A stretch of DNA of 64,000 nucleotides. Source: Craterostigma plantagineum (taxonomy: Eukaryota > Streptophyta > Magnoliopsida > Lamiales > Linderniaceae). Positions 11,709 to 23,569 of the stretch are shown here, piece after piece. Where the stretch lies: positions 1-64,000 of the forward strand of contig JAPQWV010001111.1 of the NCBI GenBank assembly GCA_027422505.1, in the 5' to 3' direction. Below the pieces are notes generated by a model. It saw nothing but the letters and a program-made list of their open reading frames with translations. It was not told the DNA's origin and did no database searches. Every line of letters starts with the position of its first letter. The first letter of the stretch is position 1. The position numbers were made by a program, and so were the translations under genes.

Positions 11709-12316
11709 TCACATGATTGAGCAATAAGCATGAACATTGTCATCGCTGAAAGCAGTAGCATAGTTCTCCTCAACATCATTGGTGGGATAAGCTTGAGCAA
11801 CGTCCCTCACATAGTTTGGAGGTGCTTTCTTATCATAGGCTCCAGGGGCATAAGGGTAATATGTCAAGTTGTACTAACGTACGGCCATATCTCAGCTTTC
11901 TTACCAATTCTCTCAATCCTCTTCAACACTTTCTTACCATCAACGAAACCCTTAACCGTCACTTTGCTTTGCTTCCTACTTACCTCCACATATCTCGCAC
12001 CTAAATTATTTGCAATGAAAAGAGAAAAAATACGAATAGAATCTTCCTTTCTTTGTTCAAGAAAATTTAATTGAGTTACCTTTCATGGAAGAAAACTGCC
12101 TGCCTAACTCTTCTCTCGCATCCTCACAGTCCATTTTCACTTTGATTTCACTTCAAGGTCTGAAATAAATTAATATAAAAGAAAAAAACTACAGAATCTA
12201 AATGATAGTGTAATATATTTATGTAAGAAGAAGTTACCTGCATTGGCTTTCTCTTACTCTTCTTCCTAGTGCTTGAAAACTGTGAACATGTCCATGACAT
12301 GATCGATCAAGCCCAT
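11709..12316 (-). pseudogene. heavy-metal-associated isoprenylated plant protein (HIPP), frameshifted
   Basis: Three exons are recognisable: about 12316-12239, 12158-12080 and 12000-11709. They give an N-terminal lysine/arginine-rich segment, then an HMA metal-binding domain (KVKMDC, with CERRVRQAV in a shifted frame), then VEVSRKQSKVTVKGFVDGKK and a C-terminal tail ending in CSIM, a CaaX farnesylation signal. HIPPs are membrane-anchored metallochaperones. One-base gaps break the frame in all three exons: exon 1, around the CxxC loop, and between WPYV and the tail. Splice sites fit the family. The copy is either a recent pseudogene or damaged by consensus errors; the density of breaks favours the former but does not prove it. 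Confidence 0.8.
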
Positions 12317-12435
12317 GGTTTATTTATTATTTAATTATTGTTTTCTATGATAGTATAGTATGTATGTGTGTGTGGAGAGTTTGCTCATATCTTGAAATAG
12401 GGGATACTTTTGGGAATAGTGTCATGATCTGATCC

Positions 12436-12447
12436 CTATATATAGAG
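12436..12447 (-). promoter_or_regulatory. TATA box of the HIPP gene
   Basis: Minus-strand TATATATAG about 120 bases upstream of the HIPP start codon at 12316, at a suitable distance for a short 5' UTR. Confidence 0.45.
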
Positions 12448-12786
12448 GGTTAGCTAGAAATGAGGGATCGAACAATGGAAGCAAGCTGTACTCTATAAGC
12501 AAATTATGGAGGCGATATGTAAATTTAATAATTGCTGATTAAATACATATAATAGTACAAAGAAAGTTAGTTTTCTGTCGTCATCGAATTTCTTTCATTC
12601 AAGGGGCGACTGTGCTGTGGTCAAGTGGGCTTTGTGCTTGCTTGAGCCTCCCCAAATCAACACATAATGTTATCCTGTATAGTTTATCTTAACAACTTGG
12701 TAGGATGAAAATTAAACCAAGATACTCACTCATTACTATGATTTTCTTTTAACAAAATAAATAAATAAATTCAACCCGTCGTTGTA

Positions 12787-13265
12787 TCTATACTATATAT
12801 GATATTAATGGTGACGGGTGGCTATTAACTGCTAATTTGGTCTGTAAAATATTTACAATTTAACGTCTCTACTTCTAATTTCATCAATTAAATAATTATC
12901 ACATTTAACCCCTCAATTTTTAGTTATTATAGTTATACCCCGAATCATTATTTTCCTTTTATATATATAAGAATTATATTTCATCTACTAAACATAAATT
13001 ATAAATTTCAAAATACAATTATATTTTAAGCACACGCATAGAGTGTGCATTAGTACTAGATTATATTAAGGGTGTGAGGTGGCTAACTGCTAATTTGGTC
13101 TAAAATATTACAATTTAACCCCTCTATTTATAATTCATTAATTAAATAATTATCACATTTAATCCCTCGATTTTTAGTTATTATACTTATACCCCTAATC
13201 ATTATTTTCCTTTATATATATAAATTATATTTAAGCACATGCATAGAGTATGCAGATAGTACTAG
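12787..13265 (+). mobile_element. non-autonomous Helitron, tandem double copy
   Basis: The left end is TCTATACTATATATGAT after a host A. The right end is CTAG (13262-13265) before a host T, matching Helitron rules: 5' TC, 3' CTRR, A^T target. Internally the sequence is two direct copies of about 200-270 bases (TAACTGCTAATTTGGTCT, then ATTAAATAATTATCACATTTAA and so on). The first copy has its own complete 3' end, with hairpin stem CACAC/GTGTG and CTAG at 13056-13059. The second copy has lost its TC end. No Rep/helicase is present. Confidence 0.65.
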
Positions 13266-14388
13266 TACACATGATGTGTCCATGCATGCAAATTTGAAAT
13301 TTACGTAGATTTCCGGTACTTAGAATTACTATAACATCTTCGAAAGAAAGATATTTGATGATGGTTGAAAAAATTTCGCAGTGCGTAATTATATACTTGA
13401 TTTTTGATATGGGTTTATCTATACTCTTATACAAAGAGCGTATGATGGATAAAAAACTGTCAAATTGGTCTATCAATTTGATAAATGGTTATTTTACCAT
13501 TCTACCCTTAATTACAATTTAACATGCGTGTGCCTACATAATAGATTTATATAATCTATATTTTTTAAAGAAAGAAAATATAATATTAAGTTTAATTCTA
13601 TATTATTTTTAAAAATATTAAAATTTTGATTTTAGAGGTAATTGGAATTTATTTAAAATCAAGAGAAAAATTGTTATACTAATTAATTTGATAGCAGTTT
13701 CAAGTTAAGTTGCTTTCTCCTCGTATAAGATGATTTGGACACCCCATAATTGGCTAAAATAAGAATTCAAGTTTTGATATCGATATGAATATCATTTAAT
13801 TCGCTATACTATATGATAAGTACGAGAATCCAACTTGTGGTCGATAACCCTCTAGCTTTCGTCATAAGTCTTATATGTACATCAAATTCTCAATAATCGC
13901 TCTTACACCGAATTAATTAGGTTAAATTAGCTCTCATCATTCGATCCATTAAACGTTAAATGAAAACCTACAAAATGGAGTACTTGTTATATCGATCGTC
14001 CACGTATTGTTTTTTTTTTTGTGAAGTTTCCAACGTTCATTCGAATTTCCTAATAATTACATAAGTTTGAATTTTCGAGTTCATTTTCGGTGTTATTGTC
14101 TTAAATATATAAATTTCTAACACTTCCGTCTCAAAAGCTGTGTTTTTGTTCTAATCCTTCCCACGTAAATGAGATTAGCTCAGCCGCACCAATTATTATG
14201 CTACAGTAGTAATTCACGTACTGTTGTATTTATACATCAATGTTATTATGTAGAGTAACAAACAAGTTGGGCACTACATATAGTATAGCCGATAGTAATC
14301 GTTGTGATTGATTTGTTCAATGTATGATAGTTTGGGCGAAAAATTAGGATTTGCAGTGAACAAAATAACTAATAAGGCTGTCTTTTGG
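13266..14388. other. AT-rich intergenic DNA
   Basis: About 1.1 kb of low-complexity AT-rich sequence. I see no conserved frame, RNA gene or clear element in it. Confidence 0.6.
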
Positions 14389-14389
14389 T

Positions 14390-15081
14390 AAGGGATGGCA
14401 ATGGGGCGGTCCAGACCCGGATCCGCCAAAACCCGCCCCTAATGGGCAGGTATTATTTATTATTCGGGTAATGGGGCGGGTCCCGGGTCTCAAGTGAACC
14501 GCCTGAATAATTTTTATATATAAATAATATATATAAGCAAAATTATAAAAATAGGTCACTAAGTGTACCTTTTTTTATTTTGGGTCCTATGTTTGCTAGT
14601 TACAAAACTAGGTCACTAAGTAGTATATAATAACAAAATTGGTTCACTAGTTACAAAACTAGGTCACTATTGGGTCACTAAGTATGTATATAATAAGAAA
14701 AAAGTGGTCAGTGACCCAATTTTGTTACTATATACATACTTAGTGACCTAGTTTTGTAACTGGCAAACATAGTGACCCAAAACCAAAAATTTGCATACTT
14801 AGTGACCCATTTTTATATTGAAAAATATAGAAACATTATTATATATATTGAAAATTAGAAAATTATAGAAAATTTTTTATAACTAGAAATATATATTTAA
14901 TATATTTTACCTAATTTTCTATATAAACATTTAAACTATATAAAATAAATAAATTTAAAGCTTAGAAATTAAAAAAATTAAAATAATCAGGTCTAACCCG
15001 CCAGACCGTTTAATCCAAGGTTCGGGGCGGGGCAGGTTCTGGTCCTACCAACCCGCTTCAGACCGCCCCTTGTCATCTCTA
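14390..15081. mobile_element. hAT-like MITE with GC-rich ends
   Basis: The left end AGGGATGGCAATGGGGCGG and the right end CCGCCCCTTGTCATCTCT are imperfect inverted repeats of the common plant type with GGGGCGG ends. The flanks share TTTTGG (14383-14388 and 15083-15088; 6 of 8 positions), which fits an 8-bp hAT duplication with two mutations. A second element is nested inside. Confidence 0.65.
14545..14818. mobile_element. fold-back MITE nested in the hAT MITE
   Basis: The left arm (AATAGGTCACTAAGT, then GTTACAAAACTAGGTCACTA) is repeated inverted on the right (TAGTGACCTAGTTTTGTAAC, then ACTTAGTGACCCATTT), with the dyad centre near 14690. Multiple GGTCACTA motifs occur in each arm. Non-coding. 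Confidence 0.75.
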
Positions 15082-15157
15082 GTTTTGGAATGCGGAATTT
15101 CATGTGGATAAAGCACAACCAAAAATAATTAAAATTGTTTCGATTAGGAAAATATTA

Positions 15158-16300
15158 AAGGGTCCTACTATTCACACCTCCCTACACTCCCTATACCACT
15201 CTTTACACCCCCTTAAACACTTGATTTTTGTAATAATAATTTTAAATAATCACATGACTCAACAAAAAGTATTTTATTAACTTATTTTCCATAAATCAAT
15301 AATATTAATTACATGGACTATTAAAAAATGATTAATTAAGTCATTTTAACCAACGACACATTTAGAACTAGCAAAAAATGCTCGTGGCCCGCGGGCCCAC
15401 CAGCCCCACCCTGGTACTGTCAAATGAGCCTGCGGCCGTGGGCCCGCCAATGTGAGGGCGGGCTGGGCTTCCATTTCTCATGCCCACCAGATATCAAATA
15501 TTTTTTTAAAAAATTAATATATAAATGAATTATATAGGTTTTTTATATTTTTTGAGATCCAATTTTTAATTTAATCAAATCTAATAACATAAATAATTTT
15601 TTATTAAAATTAAATTTGATTAGGAGTAATTCAACTTCATTAGTTATTCTAATGTTTTTTTATTTTTTATATAATTTTTTTTCATTTTTATTTTTTTAGG
15701 ACCGGCCGGGCCCACTAGCCGCTACCCGCCAGTAGGGCGGGGCGGACTGCCATTTCTCAGGCCCACCAGAGGGTGGGCCAGTGCCGGGAAGCCCGCGGGG
15801 CCGCGGGCAGGCCCCGCCAAATATCATAAAATATTCTTTTAAAAAATCAATATGTAAATGAATTTATGGGTTTTTATATTTTTGAGATCCAACTTTTATT
15901 TTAATCAAATTTAATAAAATATAATTATTATTAAAGAATTTTAATTTGATTAGGCATAATTCAATTTCATTAAGTTTATTTTAATATTTTTTTTTCTTTT
16001 TTATATATATATTTTTCATTTTTTTTTTAGGACGGGCCGTGCCCACCAGGCCCGTTACCTGCCAGTAGGGAGGGGCGGGCCTTCATTTACCATGCCGTTA
16101 GTTGGAAAAAATTACCTTTTTTAATCGACAAGTATTTATTTAATATTACTTCAATATTACTTAAATTATTAACATGAACACCTTTTTTCTTTTTTATATA
16201 GGTCCTAATATAGTATGTAATTATTAAATATTAATGTTTTCTCTACATATTAATTAGGGGGGTGCGAATAGAAAAAAAGGTGGGTGCCAATAGAATTAAT
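15158..16300. mobile_element. MITE-like element with internal GC-rich repeats
   Basis: The left end GGTCCTACTATTCACACCTCC and the right end (GGTGCGAATAG ... GTGGGTGCCAATAG) resemble the ends of the element at 42747-43438, which lies in the opposite orientation. Between them lies a duplicated ~340-bp unit (15385-16085) of GGGCCCACCAG-rich sequence alternating with AT-rich GAGATCCAA-TTTAATCAAAT sequence. Confidence 0.45.
15385..16085 (+). repeat. two direct copies of a ~340-bp GC/AT alternating unit
   Basis: Each unit carries a GGCCCACCAG block followed by TATCA-AATATT, TTTTTAAAAAATNAATAT, ATTTTTGAGATCCAA and a TTTGATTAGG-ATAATTCAA stretch. The copies begin near 15440 and 15770, and a third GGCCCACCAGGCCCG end lies at about 16040. 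The GC-rich ends resemble hAT-MITE termini also seen at 27905-28025. Confidence 0.6.
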
Positions 16301-16560
16301 ATTAAAATGACTCTTGAACTTTGTACGAGTTACTACGCTCGACTCAGCTCATCAATCGGTCCTAATTTGGCTAATGTCTTGTGAATAACAACGATGAATT
16401 ACACTAAAACGCCCAAAGTAGGAAATAGATATCAAATTAGAGATATTTATTTTACGAATTATTTAGATTGAGAATATCTTCGAAATAAAAAAAAAATAAC
16501 CGAGTACTTTATAAGTACAATCTTTTCGTTTTCTAAATGTTATATACGTCGAGGTTCAAA
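16301..16560. other. intergenic, no feature seen
   Basis: AT-rich sequence between the element above and the FLA promoter. Nothing supported here. Confidence 0.5.
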
Positions 16561-16567
16561 ACAAACC

Positions 16568-16575
16568 TATATAAA
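16568..16575 (+). promoter_or_regulatory. TATA box of the FLA gene
   Basis: TATATAAA about 125 bases upstream of the FLA start at 16699, in the right orientation. Confidence 0.5.
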
Positions 16576-16698
16576 ACAACATATTTATTAGAAATTTGCC
16601 TGCAAAATATCTCAACTCACAAAACCGTTACTTACAGTTGAAATCCACCCCCCAAAGCACGCACCACAGACCTCACCAAACGAAAAAACGACAAAAAT

Positions 16699-17876
16699 AT
16701 GCCGTCAACTTCTTCTCACGTTCCTCATCCTAACGTCACCATCTTCTTCTTCGCCACCGCCGCCGCCGCCTCCACCGACCGGAGCCTTCCCCGCCGCCCA
16801 CAAGCACCACCATCCCTCCTCAACGCAGCAAATGCCCTCGCAAACTCAGGCTACAGCTCATGTCCTAACCCTAGAGCTCATAGCCCCAAACCTAAACCTC
16901 CACGCCACGTCACTCACAATCTTCTCTCCGCCTGACTCAGCCTTCTCAGCCGCCGGCCAGCCCACCCTCTCCCAGCTCCTCCTCCATTTCTCCCCACTCT
17001 CTCTCTCCTCAGCATCTCTCTCATCTCCCCTCTCTCCTCCTCTCTCCCATCTCTCTCCGCCTCAGAACAACTGACCATCACCTCTAAAGAACCCATCTCC
17101 ATCAACAATGTGAGTCTGTCGTCTCAAAATCCAATCTTGACGATGGGTTGTTGGGTGGTTTATGCAGTAGATGCCTTCTTCGACGCAGCTCAGAACAACG
17201 AAACACAATCGAAGAAAAGGGACGAAGACAAACCTACAGTGGACTTACAGTGTTCTGAGTTGGAGATGGTTTCGATCTTCGACGAGGCGTCAGGGTGCTG
17301 AAATGTCGAGGCTACTCTGTTATTGCATCTTTTCTTGACATACAGCTCATGGGTTTTCTTGGAAGTAATAATCTATCTCCCGCAAGTGGACTGTTTTTTG
17401 CCCTTTCGACGAGCACCTGGTGAAGTATTCGGGCGATTTTTCTTCAGTACTTGTCAATCTTTACGAGCCACGTTCTCCCCTGTAAGTTGAGTTGGGTCGA
17501 TCTTGACAACATGAAGAATGGGACTTTGCTTTCTTCGAAGAACTGGATGGGTTTCACCTGTTGGTTAGTAAAGATGAGTATGATGAGGTAATTATGGTGA
17601 ATGGGATTGAAGTCACTGCCCCACAGATGTATGAGAGTGATTGGATGTGGTGCATGGGATCAATGGTGTCATTGCATTGCTGACAATGATGATATTGGAG
17701 ATTATGTTATGAAGGAAATGCAAGACAATGATACTAGAGTTTCAAGTGGTAGTAAAGCTGATCTGATCATAAAGAGCTTTGAGTGTTTTTGCTCTTTCTT
17801 TAGTTCACCAAGGATACCATTATCAATCTGTAACCGGAGTATAATGGTGAAGTCCTTTCTAGGAGGATATATGTAG
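16699..17876 (+). pseudogene. fasciclin-like arabinogalactan protein (FLA19/FLA21-type), multiply frameshifted
   Basis: The start at 16699 leads into a short hydrophobic and proline/alanine-rich N-terminus. Two fasciclin-type segments follow: NLNLHATSLTIFSPPDSAF at about 16885-16945, then SVIASFLDIQLMGFLG at about 17315-17365 and LLVSKDEYDEV / VNGIEVTAPQMYESDWM at about 17555-17650. FLAs are secreted cell-wall or plasma-membrane AGPs acting in wall architecture. The homology runs colinearly but jumps frame repeatedly (near 16860, 17040, 17150, 17300 and 17420), so no single frame covers the protein. The 3' end is uncertain; the last open frame stops at 17876. It is either a pseudogene or a gene hit by consensus deletions, as its neighbours are. 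Confidence 0.75.
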
Positions 17877-18803
17877 TTGCAGTTCTCATCTAACTTGTTA
17901 TCATCACAAACTAAATTTTGAAATAATGGCATACCTGGAAATATGCTTGCCCTTAGTCTTCATCTGATCCCAGATTCTTATTTTAGTTAAACCTCATGTC
18001 TCCCCTCATTACAGACGTCCCCGGTATGATCTCAATACGTACTAAAAGTCGGTTTACAACCTAACTCGTGCCTCACTTTCTCTGAAAAGATCATAAGCCT
18101 CCTCTGTTTCTGAAGCTTTTACAGGATTTCTACGAATGTATGTGTGTTTGGTCCAATGCCACATTTCAGCTACTAATCGGTAAGCTTCATGCATTTTGCC
18201 CGACCAAAAGTACCGTCCAGCCTATCATTCATCGTAAGTGAGAAGTTTAACACCACAGTTACTGTTCTTGCGCAAGTGAAAGAACTCGAACACTTCAGAT
18301 TAAAACTGTTTGACGGATCCCAAGCCATCTGTTATGAGGGCGTAGGCTTCATAAAACTGTTTACAAACGGTAACATGATCAGAATTCCATAGCAAACAAC
18401 ATCAAGCCTGACCCCAACCTTCCAACTGTGTCGTGATATGATCCCGTCTTAAAATCTCAGCTTTTCCTTTTATCAAACAGTTGATGAGCTTCACGTTACC
18501 CACACGGTTTGAATTGCAGAGAGCATCAAGGAGCCAGTTATAATCTGACAGCTCGAGTTCGATATATATATCGGAAAACCAGTTCCTTTCCCGAGCTTCG
18601 ATCAAGATTTCACGCGAAACCAAAGACCAGTATCGCTAAATACTCGAACATAAGCAACTTTCAGATGACTTTAGCTTCGTAATTTTACTTACCCAAGGTT
18701 TCGAATTGGTGATTTATTCCTGTGATCGGTGATTTTTAGCCAAAGTTTCGAATTTTCTTGACAACATTACAATCGGCACGTATTTGACTCCGATTTCCAA
18801 TCA
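17877..18803. other. intergenic between convergent FLA and GT14
   Basis: It holds the presumed 3' UTRs of both genes. A 73-codon minus-strand frame at 18402-18623 has no homology that I recognise and I do not call it. Confidence 0.5.
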
Positions 18804-20251
18804 TCAATTACGCTCACTCATCACCTCCACAAACCTCTCAGATCGATTTCCCACTCTAACCACATTCACGTCGCCCCATTCCGAACACGGGTCGGCAAAC
18901 CAGCCCCCCGACCCGTGCACCACGCGCCAGGGCACGACCCGATAGCGTGTCCTATTGAGGATCTTCCTATCGATCAAGTCGAGGACGCCATCGTCGTCTC
19001 CTGCTCGAAATCGCCCCGCAAAGGCCGCCCCGCTCCGCTCCATCTCTTCGTAGTAGTCCGACCCGCGGGTCTCCATCTCCGGCGGGTCGTCGTCGTCCTC
19101 CCAGGCGTAATACCTCAGATTGAGTTGACCGTCTTGTCTTGAATTGGGGAGCATTGCAGCTGACTGACTGGAAATAGATTTCTTGGGGAAGTACAACTTC
19201 GTGGCGTACATTAGTAAAGTACGAGGAAGATTGTCCCAACCCAAGATACAGTATTCTACGAATGTACGGCTCAAGAAAACCGATGGAGAACCTGATGAGA
19301 AAAGATAATATAGACGTTGACTTCGACTTCCATGGATCGTTATTACATTGTAGCAGGATGTGAAAAGATTACCTGTAAAAGACCTTGAAGAATCTGGCAA
19401 ATGACGATCTTCGCTTGCATGGAAGATTTGCGTTCTCTTAGCCAAGTAAATGCCTGGATCAACTACTATTGGCCTCATCCTTTGACCCCTGTAATAAAAT
19501 TAGTATTTGTGTTTCTTTCTTTCAATGGGTAATAATAATAATCAGTAACTACTTGGAATATACATACTCTTCCCATCGCAGATGACTCGTAATGATCGAT
19601 GAAGTTGAGGTCTCTCCTAACGGACGAAAAAAACACGGGACAAGTCTGAATTCACACAAGAAAGAAAAGAAGTAAAGCGACCAAAGACAACCAACATAGT
19701 TAGGGCAGATAATAAAGAGAAAACAAATAGCAATATGATAAGATATATACCGTCTTGTGTGAGCAATGGATAATCCATGGCACTCAAAGTGACGAACCAA
19801 TCCCAGCCCTCGTCGACCTTCAACAAAATTGAAGCCCCTCGCAAAACGGCGGCGAGATTCGTGGGACCCATACGGGTTTTCGGGTCGGGTTTTCCGACCA
19901 CATCGCGTTCTCGAAAACCCTAGCGGCGGGCACTGTCCTCACCATCGCAGCTAACTTCAGTCTCTCTTCATATTCGTCGTCATTGTCGCCATCATAGGAC
20001 ATCATGTGAAGCAGATATCTATTCCTAGGATGGTAAACGGCTAACATCAGGCGAAATATTCGATCTGCGTCGCCTTTCGCGCCACTGATGTAATAAGCAA
20101 ACGATGGGAGATGATTAGGCCCGCGATGAACGGCGGCTGAAGCGAAAGGCTTTTGTGGGTATTTGTGTGGCGAACTAAGCCTGCTATGATGAATGAGATG
20201 AATAACGAGGAACTTAATTATGAAAGCACTGATAATAAGATTATAAGCCAT
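18804..20251 (-). CDS. beta-glucuronosyltransferase GlcAT14-like (GT14 family)
   Basis: Four exons fit: 20251-19751, 19645-19568, 19488-19373 and 19291-18804, all with GT-AG borders. The product is a type II Golgi membrane protein with a hydrophobic N-terminal anchor (residues about 4-20). GT14 landmarks follow: PSFAYYISGAKGDADRIFRL, LAVYHPRNRYLLH, GWDWFVTLSAMDYPLLTQD, FIDH, RPIVVDPGIYL and FVEYCILGWDNLPRTLLMY. Plant GlcAT14 enzymes add glucuronic acid to type II arabinogalactan on AGPs. The coding sum is 1183, not a multiple of three, and frame jumps occur near 19900 (VFEN/VVGKPD), 19590, 19200 and 18920. Total length (about 395 residues) matches the family, so small consensus deletions are likely. 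It is convergent with FLA. Confidence 0.85.
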
Positions 20252-22980
20252 CTTCTCTTGCCTCCCATTTGAATCTTTTGGCTACAATTTATGCATAAAT
20301 ACCATGGAGCGTGTGCGTATTATGAATAAAAGGAATACTTAGCTTATAGAACCATATGTAATGGCTGGGGTATATAAATTCGGAGCATTTCTTGAATTTA
20401 CTAGCTATGGATCAAATGGGCTGCTTTTGGGAATCACAGAGCGAGCTTATTCTATTTCTGTTTTTGTTTTACGTTTAGAGATATGTTTTTGAAACTTTGG
20501 GTATGATTTTTGTCTGATGATATTTGCTTGCTGGTGGACAAGATTGCCACGCGCACGCTGATTGGAGGATGTGATATTTTGATGCGTTCGCCATTGAAAA
20601 CATTATATTTATGGGTGCTACTGTTACTTTATTATGTAAATTTATATTTTATTATATTTTTTTTGTTGTGGGCTTTGTGAATAGCGTGAATTGTTGTAAT
20701 ATATACGAGGCGGTTTACGCTCTCGTTATATTCAAGGTTCATATTTTGGCTTTTTCTCAACATTGTAAATAACGTTTAAATAGATACGAGAGTAGTCAAA
20801 TACGACAAAGATAAATATAACGTAAAATAAAATAAAAAAGATGGTTGGAGAGACCAAAGAAGGTACTGACATTAAGACAAACTTGGATTCATGCTTGTGT
20901 ACGTGTATATTTAATTCCTCTTATTAATTCTACAAAATATAATGAATGATCAACAATAACGTACGTAATTGGACCGAAGCTCCATTTAATTTAGGCCTAT
21001 CTATGATTTGCCCCGAACTCTTACTTTGGTATAGATGAATGTTCTTTGAGAAATACCATATAGATTTCGGACATATTATAAATATTGCATGCAATGTTGG
21101 ATTATCCAACTCAGCTACCTCAATCTACCGACACTATGCGTACTGCCCACGTGGCATTTACGGATTCGAAGTTCGTGAGATTATATAACGTTTGCATGCA
21201 ATAACTACAAGAGTTGTTCAACCTAACCTCAGAATCACATAAGAATCATAACTTTTCTTTCAATAGCCATTTTCTACTTATTGAATAACTTGTAATGGTA
21301 ATCAAAGAATCTTAGAAGTTAGCTATTATATTTCACAAATGATTTTTGGAAATATATATTCAATACTGAACGAATTGAGATGTTAGATATAATATTGAAG
21401 CCGCATAAATATAATGATCCCCTCTTGGTAAATAGACGAGACATGAAAGAATTGGCTTTTTAGATTGTGTTGTGTGTAGAAGTGTGATGTTTTTGAAAGT
21501 TTTAAAGACGAAGAAATATTGTACTCCTATTATTTTTAATATCTCGAATACAGTCTTTGAAATATATAATTACTTCTTTGGTAAAAGGAAGGTCACCAAC
21601 CAAACCAATGAAAAAGCAATGACCTTAGTTCGTCATAACTAACCAAACCCTCAAATATTTTTGATATCGATCGAGACAATTATTATGTTAAATTTTATTA
21701 TTCCAAATAAAAATTATCTCCAAAAGTGTGACCCAACCAACCAATTCTCACACGTCTAAGGTTTCCAGAATTGCAAGTCAAAGTTTTCTGGCCATTGTTT
21801 GACTTTAATATTATTTCCCGTTCTTATTATGCTTATAATAATACTTTATTGCAATATTATATTAAAAACGTTAGTATGATCATTCGAAGAAATCAACTCG
21901 TAAGTAACCAATCCAACTTCCACGCGGGAACTCTATATGACCTTCGCAAGAATTTATTTTCATAATTAGGGTTTTCAAGAAGTGACTTGTTCTTGAATGC
22001 GTTTTCATTACCAAAAAAAAAAAAAGAATTCGAGATGTGCTGTAATAAAAATAGTTGCATCAAATTAAAGTAACTGTTAATATATATCTAATGATGTGTT
22101 GATTATAATCTAGATCACTCTTATTTCAATTTAATGTTGCGTGCAAAATTGCGATTTTGCGATGTACACAACTCGTCATCGATCTATATGCTTATTTCCA
22201 AAGGATAATAGCTTATAAATTCCACGTGTTGGTTCCCAAGCTAGAGTTACTTGGTGGTTCAATAATGAGATGATGATTATCCAGGTAGGGGTCAAAGCTC
22301 TTACACACGTCAATTAAGCTTATCGACTATTATCAAACATGTCAATTCATGAGTTCTTTATCTTTTCATTTATTTTAATTTAATTTTTGAAGATGATCTC
22401 CCCGTCTCGTTAATTGGTCAGAGAAGGCCAACGAACTAGTTATAGTAACAGTTTAGATTCTTCCACTTATTTTCCAACCTTGTGGTTGCAAATTGCATTA
22501 GCCTTTTCTTTTTCCCTTTTTTTTTCATTTTTTTCTCTCTCGAGATAATAAATTATTATAATCATGATCTTATTACATACTTCAATACTGCTATACATAT
22601 TCAAGTGATTGAAACAATTTAATGTTGTAATTGTAAATCTAATGAGCTTCTTGGATCGTACTAATCACTTGGCATAACTCATGAATTAAACTAAAATCCA
22701 ATTAAATCCGAAACTAAATTATTGTCAGCTAGTAAGAGCAAGCGACTATCGCCGTTACAATCTCCTCATTATCGAACTGTTAAAATAATATAATAAGAAA
22801 AATTCTAAAATCCACAACAAATTATTAGAAGGGAAACAAATACATAGTAACTATGTACATACAATTGGCGTCGTTATACAGAGTAATATTTAGATGGTGG
22901 GACATGCTTTTGAATGACTCATTACACACACTATTCTATTCTTGGACTGTTTCCTTTTTATTTTCTGTTTTCTTTTTTGT
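20252..22980. other. intergenic, ~2.7 kb
   Basis: The upstream region of GT14 followed by AT-rich sequence up to the RING-CH promoter. A T/C-rich stretch occurs at 22500-22545. I see no conserved coding sequence, RNA gene or bounded element. Confidence 0.5.
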
Positions 22981-23000
22981 TTTGGGTTCTTCCCAAATCT

Positions 23001-23014
23001 TTTATTTATATATA
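23001..23014 (+). promoter_or_regulatory. TATA box of the RING-CH gene
   Basis: TTTATATATAGG lies upstream of a transcribed-looking leader containing a probable 5'-UTR intron (donor near 23200) before the ATG at 23570. Confidence 0.5.
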
Positions 23015-23569
23015 GGCGCACGCACATCTCACACATTCACAGAGAAGAAAACATTATAATAGCATAAAGGAAGAAGGAAAAAAGCCAATTCGTTTGAACG
23101 AGGATTTGAAAGGAGATTCAAACAGGGCAAGAAATTTGAATCCCTATTATTCGATTAAGAAATACAGTTATCTTAGCTTGCAGATTATCTGATCCCCTTC
23201 TTGTAAGTCTCTGTTTCCTTATGACTTGCTTTGCTTTCTAAGTATATTCCTTATAATTCCTTTGTACAACCTTTCTTTGCATAACATCCCCGTTTTTCTG
23301 TAAAGTTTGCCTTTTTGTCCGAAAGGTGGGTATGTCGGATTTCTCTTGAACGTCTGATGTTTCTACGTGCTTCTCTTTTATGGTCTGTTTTTCGAAATAT
23401 TAGGTTTAGGTTTCTGTTCTTCGGAAGAAAGATTTGTGTTTTCTTTTTGTTTGTTGTTTTTGTGTGTTTGATCGACCTTTATCCCTATATTCGTGAAGCT
23501 TTTTGCCTGATTATAACAGAGCAGGTTGATTAAGACAAAGGGCTGCTCTGTTCAAGACAAAGATCAATC

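Noticed and set aside
18402..18623. 73-codon minus-strand frame between FLA and GT14
   Set aside because: No family signature; lies in presumed 3' UTR sequence.
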